In this document: positions 15,670 to 15,772 of the stretch, piece after piece
Layout: each line of letters starts with the position of its first letter
Position numbering within the stretch: position 1 is the stretch's first letter
Origin: Dysgonamonadaceae bacterium
GTDB taxonomy: Bacteria; Bacteroidota; Bacteroidia; Bacteroidales; Azobacteroidaceae
Assembly (NCBI GenBank): GCA_031260235.1
Contig: JAIRKG010000111.1
Coordinates: 1 to 15,772 of the forward strand
Direction of reading: 5' to 3'
DNA length: 15,772 nt
Notes under the pieces: generated by a model
Told to the model about the DNA's origin: nothing
What the model saw: only the letters and a program-made list of their open reading frames with translations
Database searches by the model: none
Program-made: the position numbers and the translations under genes

Positions 15670-15695
15670 TTGTAACTATTTAAATTATTTTTTAT

Positions 15696-15703
15696 TATTT
15701 TTG
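15696..15703 (+). promoter_or_regulatory. Putative -7 promoter box for the gene at the right edge
   Basis: TATTTTTG followed by CGCC fits the TAnnTTTG consensus exactly, within an AT-rich stretch 46 bp before the ATG at 15749. A TTG at 15670-15672 lies 23 bases upstream, slightly too far for an ideal -33 element. The predicted leader is about 40 nt and AT-rich. Confidence 0.5.
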
Positions 15704-15748
15704 CGCCGTTTATTATATAATATTTTCAATAATTAAATAAAAAAACAC

Positions 15749-15772
15749 ATGAGAAAAATATCTATTTTTACA
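15749..15772 (+). CDS. Start of an unidentified gene, cut by the window edge
   Basis: Only eight codons are present (ATG then RKISIFT). The basic start followed by hydrophobic residues is compatible with a signal peptide or membrane anchor. A good -7 box lies upstream and the leader is A-rich (AAATAAAAAAACACATG), as is common before Bacteroidota start codons. The family cannot be told. It is divergent from the macroglobulin gene, with 281 bp between their start codons. Confidence 0.5.

Overview
The window reads as a chromosomal segment of a member of the Bacteroidota, most likely Bacteroidales. The reasons are a SusC/SusD outer-membrane pair, an FtsL-like protein and PASTA-tailed FtsI of the Bacteroidota type, a very large macroglobulin, TAnnTTTG-type -7 boxes, and the absence of clear Shine-Dalgarno sequences. 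No mobile-element gene, CRISPR array, tRNA or rRNA is visible.

Layout from left to right. Positions 1-1152 hold the 3' end of a SusC/RagA TonB-dependent transporter, followed after 60 bp by a complete SusD/RagB lipoprotein (1213-2955) and a strong hairpin terminator (3023-3062). A short REP-like palindromic element follows at 3063-3093. Then comes a minus-strand cell-wall/division block, rsmH (6544-5621), ftsL-like (5628-5293) and ftsI (5286-3139), with overlapping or nearly abutting genes. This is the front part of the dcw cluster, but mraZ is not upstream and murE is not downstream. Divergent from rsmH is a RecB/AddA-like UvrD helicase with a C-terminal PD-(D/E)XK nuclease (6708-9797). It converges on a 1871-residue secreted alpha-2-macroglobulin family protein (15467-9852, minus strand). 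Between these two genes lie four 23-bp tandem repeats (9802-9893), and the macroglobulin frame terminates inside them. To the right is a 281-bp divergent intergenic region with two further REP-like copies in inverted orientation, a good promoter on each side, and the first eight codons of a plus-strand gene cut by the window edge.

How the genes work together: SusC and SusD form one uptake complex for an unidentified glycan or peptide. rsmH, ftsL and ftsI form a translationally coupled unit serving ribosome maturation and septal peptidoglycan synthesis. The helicase-nuclease (DNA end processing) and the macroglobulin (envelope) are separate units. No obviously new multi-gene system is visible. 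The most unusual points are the repeat array that supplies the macroglobulin C-terminus and stop codon, the excised dcw fragment with a REP-like element at one edge, a macroglobulin without the thioester CxEQ motif, and a macroglobulin promoter so close to the ATG that the mRNA may be leaderless.
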